Notes under the pieces: generated by a model
The model's input: the letters and a program-made list of their open reading frames with translations, nothing else
Databases searched by the model: none
Told to the model about the DNA's origin: nothing
Source of the DNA: Stenotrophomonas maltophilia
Lineage (GTDB): Bacteria > Pseudomonadota > Gammaproteobacteria > Xanthomonadales > Xanthomonadaceae
Assembly: GCF_039555535.1 (NCBI RefSeq)
Contig: NZ_CP154630.1
Span: 2,431,001-2,495,000, forward strand
Direction of reading: 5' to 3'
DNA: 64,000 bases
Translations under genes and position numbers: made by a program
Shown: positions 62,344-64,000 of the stretch, in pieces
How positions within the stretch are numbered: the stretch's first letter is position 1
How the letters are laid out: every line of letters begins with the position of its first letter

Positions 62344-63216
62344 TTAGTTCAGGACCTCAACGGAATGGAAGCGGAGCTGACCATCCCAATCCTTGTCGAC
62401 GGCTACCTGCGCTCGTGCACGGCTTGCTTCGAGCGCTGCGAAGTCAATGTCAGCAATCGCCCACTCCTGATCGTCGGAGGTCGCTGCGAGCACGCCGTCA
62501 CTGGGGAAGCCATGGTCCATCGGTGAGAGGATCATTGCCTCACCGGTGTTGACATCAAGCGCTTCACTCCAGTCGGCGACGCCAGCGGTGACCGCCTTTG
62601 CCACGAACATCCGATTCTCAAGCGCTCGCGCTCGGCACCCAACATCGACACGGGTGGCACCGGCGTCGGTGTCGGTGCAACTTGGCACCAACAGCAAGCG
62701 CACCCCTGCCTCCTGCTGGAGGCGAACAGGAAGCGGAAATTCGCTGTCATAGCAAACCGCAATCCCGACACGCTTTCCGTCCTGCTCAAACGCCGCGATG
62801 CGATCGCCAGGCTCGATGACAACTGCCTGCTTCTCGAAGCCAGTAAGCTGAAGCTTGTCCTGCCATCCGCTGCGACCATCAGCTGTGAACCACCAGGCAC
62901 GGTTGCGATACATCCCATGGGATGTTGCGGTGAGGAACGTTCCTGCCTGGATGGTCATTCCCAGTTCGACAGCCAAGGTGCTATAGAGCTCACACCATGC
63001 GCTCTGATAGATCTGGAGCGACTCCAGGGTGGACCTCAGGCTAAGCTGAAGAGCTTCTGGAAGAGTCGAACCCAGTTCCAGCGACAGGTATTCCGGAAGT
63101 ACTGCAAGCTCAACTCCTTGTTCCCGTGCGTCATTCAGAATTCGGCGCTGGCGCGCAGCGAACTCGGCAAAGGTCTTCGGACGACCGATCACGTACTTAG
63201 CTGCTGCAATCTTCAT
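62344..63216 (-). CDS. Carbon-nitrogen hydrolase (nitrilase superfamily)
   Basis: 290 residues with the Glu-Lys-Cys triad of the superfamily: Glu42 (VLPEYLSLE), Lys121 (GWQDKLQLTG) and Cys155 (GIAVCYDSEFP). It hydrolyses a nitrile or amide; the substrate is unknown. The ATG at 63216 overlaps the upstream GNAT stop (ATGA), so the two are coupled. An upstream in-frame start (63291) would overlap the GNAT gene deeply. Confidence 0.85.
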   Translation of the reverse strand: MKIAAAKYVIGRPKTFAEFAARQRRILNDAREQGVELAVLPEYLSLELGSTLPEALQLSLRSTLESLQIYQSAWCELYSTLAVELGMTIQAGTFLTATSHGMYRNRAWWFTADGRSGWQDKLQLTGFEKQAVVIEPGDRIAAFEQDGKRVGIAVCYDSEFPLPVRLQQEAGVRLLLVPSCTDTDAGATRVDVGCRARALENRMFVAKAVTAGVADWSEALDVNTGEAMILSPMDHGFPSDGVLAATSDDQEWAIADIDFAALEASRARAQVAVDKDWDGQLRFHSVEVLN

Positions 63217-63818
63217 GTAACGTCCTCCAAGGAACGGAGCCAAAGTGAAAGTGTCTGCTCGGTTTCGTGCGTGGCCCCATGCTGCCGCCAAGGAAGAGCG
63301 ACCTTCATCGCGCTCTGTTGTGCATACCCACGGCGAGTCCAGAAGCCTTCATTGCTTCGATATCCAGGTGGCCTAAGCGGATCAGTCTCCGACCGAACCA
63401 CCGACGCGAAAGAAGACCACTTGAAGCCCTTTCGTCGGGCTTGCTCCTCTCTTCGATCAAAGAAGACGTGGCCCAAGCCAGCTCCTCTGTACTCCGGCCT
63501 CAGTACGGACTCCCCGCAGTAGAAGACTTCTTCTGGCCGGGGACCGTGCTCCTGGAAGGGACGAATGAAAGCGGCATCGGCGCTCAACAAAGGAAGGCCA
63601 GTCGATGCACCTACAACGTCCCTTCCATCCCTGGCCAGGACAACGATGCCCCCGTCAGACGTCGCATAATTGCGGAGGTAGTGACGCTCATAGTCCATGT
63701 CTCCTTCGTACAGGTAGGGATAGCTACTGAATATCTCGATCCGCAACTGAGCGACGCGATCGAGCCAGTCCTCGATTTCGGTGCCGACCAGTACCTCTAC
63801 TCGCACGTTGGTAGCCAT
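63213..63818 (-). CDS. GNAT-family N-acetyltransferase
   Basis: 201 residues. The acetyl-CoA pyrophosphate loop is in VLRPEYRGAGLGHVFFDRRE, preceded by the strand FYCGESV. Substrate unknown. The ATG at 63818 (MATNVRVEVLVGTE) follows the SnoaL stop by one base. Coupling to the nitrilase-like gene suggests a shared small-molecule pathway. Confidence 0.82.
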   Translation of the reverse strand: MATNVRVEVLVGTEIEDWLDRVAQLRIEIFSSYPYLYEGDMDYERHYLRNYATSDGGIVVLARDGRDVVGASTGLPLLSADAAFIRPFQEHGPRPEEVFYCGESVLRPEYRGAGLGHVFFDRREEQARRKGFKWSSFASVVRSETDPLRPPGYRSNEGFWTRRGYAQQSAMKVALPWRQHGATHETEQTLSLWLRSLEDVT

Positions 63819-63819
63819 T

Positions 63820-64000
63820 TCAGGGCGCCTTGTGGACCTGGGAAATCCAGTCCTCCAGGTTGTAGTAGTTGGTGACGCGCGCAATCTTTCCATCACGGAT
63901 GTCAAAGAACGCGCCACCGGGAAGAACATAGATCTGCCCTGCCGCTGCAGGGAGACCTTCGTCCGTGTGGTGGTAGAGTCCGTGCACCACGTACTCCGCG
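63820..64000 (-). CDS. SnoaL/NTF2-like protein, C-terminal part only
   Basis: Sixty codons are visible, running in from the right edge: AEYVVHGLYHHTDEG, then LPGGAFFDIRDGKIARVTNY and a final DWISQVHKAP. The strand-turn pattern F-x-I-R-D-G-K-I-x-R-x-T-x-Y-Y is the typical C-terminal end of SnoaL-like proteins. It is the first visible gene of the set with GNAT and nitrilase. Confidence 0.7.
   Translation of the reverse strand, partial: AEYVVHGLYHHTDEGLPAAAGQIYVLPGGAFFDIRDGKIARVTNYYNLEDWISQVHKAP

Overview
The window looks like chromosomal DNA of a high-GC gammaproteobacterium of the Xanthomonadaceae/Lysobacteraceae (Stenotrophomonas- or Xanthomonas-like). The main hints are a copLAB operon with the Xanthomonas-type regulator CopL, a BPSL0761-family protein, and the general codon and base use. 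The lineage is an inference from gene content. Nearly all of 1-58 kb looks accessory: metal resistance, a KfrA-like protein, IS and Tn3 remnants, a stress cassette and a defence island. The right end (about 55.8-64 kb) looks more like ordinary chromosome.

Layout. 1-2.3 kb: start of a HAD-like gene, a hypothetical gene, and a coupled pair (BPSL0761-family protein and SseB-domain protein). 2.4-9.4 kb (+ strand): a CueR-type promoter with a CopZ-like chaperone, then an FNR-type box and a Cus-type Cu(I)/Ag(I) tripartite efflux operon (small exported protein, cusC, cusB, cusA). 9.4-21.7 kb (- strand): a large copper-detoxification block read copL-copA-copB-cytochrome c-SnoaL-DUF411-Csp, then copC-copD-copper ATPase-EF hand-DUF305, and after a rearrangement scar (hutG and TonB-receptor fragments) a DUF4198 protein. 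21.8-24.2 kb: XRE regulator, an unrecognised gene preceded by a C13 tract, and a KfrA-like coiled-coil protein.

24.5-35.2 kb is a stress and RNA/protein quality-control cassette. It holds peptide release factor RF3 on +, and on - the series sulP, uspA, cfa, dksA-like, pnp, groEL, nudix, several of them translationally coupled. All are paralogues of housekeeping genes, so the set looks like a transferable stress-survival unit. An ISL3 remnant flanked by a 22-bp repeat sits at the end of prfC. 35.4-39.7 kb is a Tn3-family element: a tyrosine recombinase and a transposase broken by a frameshift.

39.8-55.7 kb is a defence island. It contains a PD-(D/E)xK-STAND NTPase protein, a complete type I Wadjet system (jetABCD), a divergent WYL-type regulator with strong operator repeats, and a pair encoding an alpha/beta hydrolase (GHSTG) and a caspase-fold protease. 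A small HEPN-like protein with an R-X4-H motif follows. The hydrolase-caspase pair, perhaps with the HEPN protein, is the best candidate for an undescribed system.

55.8-64 kb: membrane-anchored flavodoxin-like protein, LpxR-like outer-membrane protein, a short CDF transporter, the glutathione-dependent formaldehyde pair gfa-adhC, NDH-2, and a tight set (SnoaL-like, GNAT, nitrilase-superfamily) running off the right edge. No tRNA, rRNA or CRISPR array was recognised.
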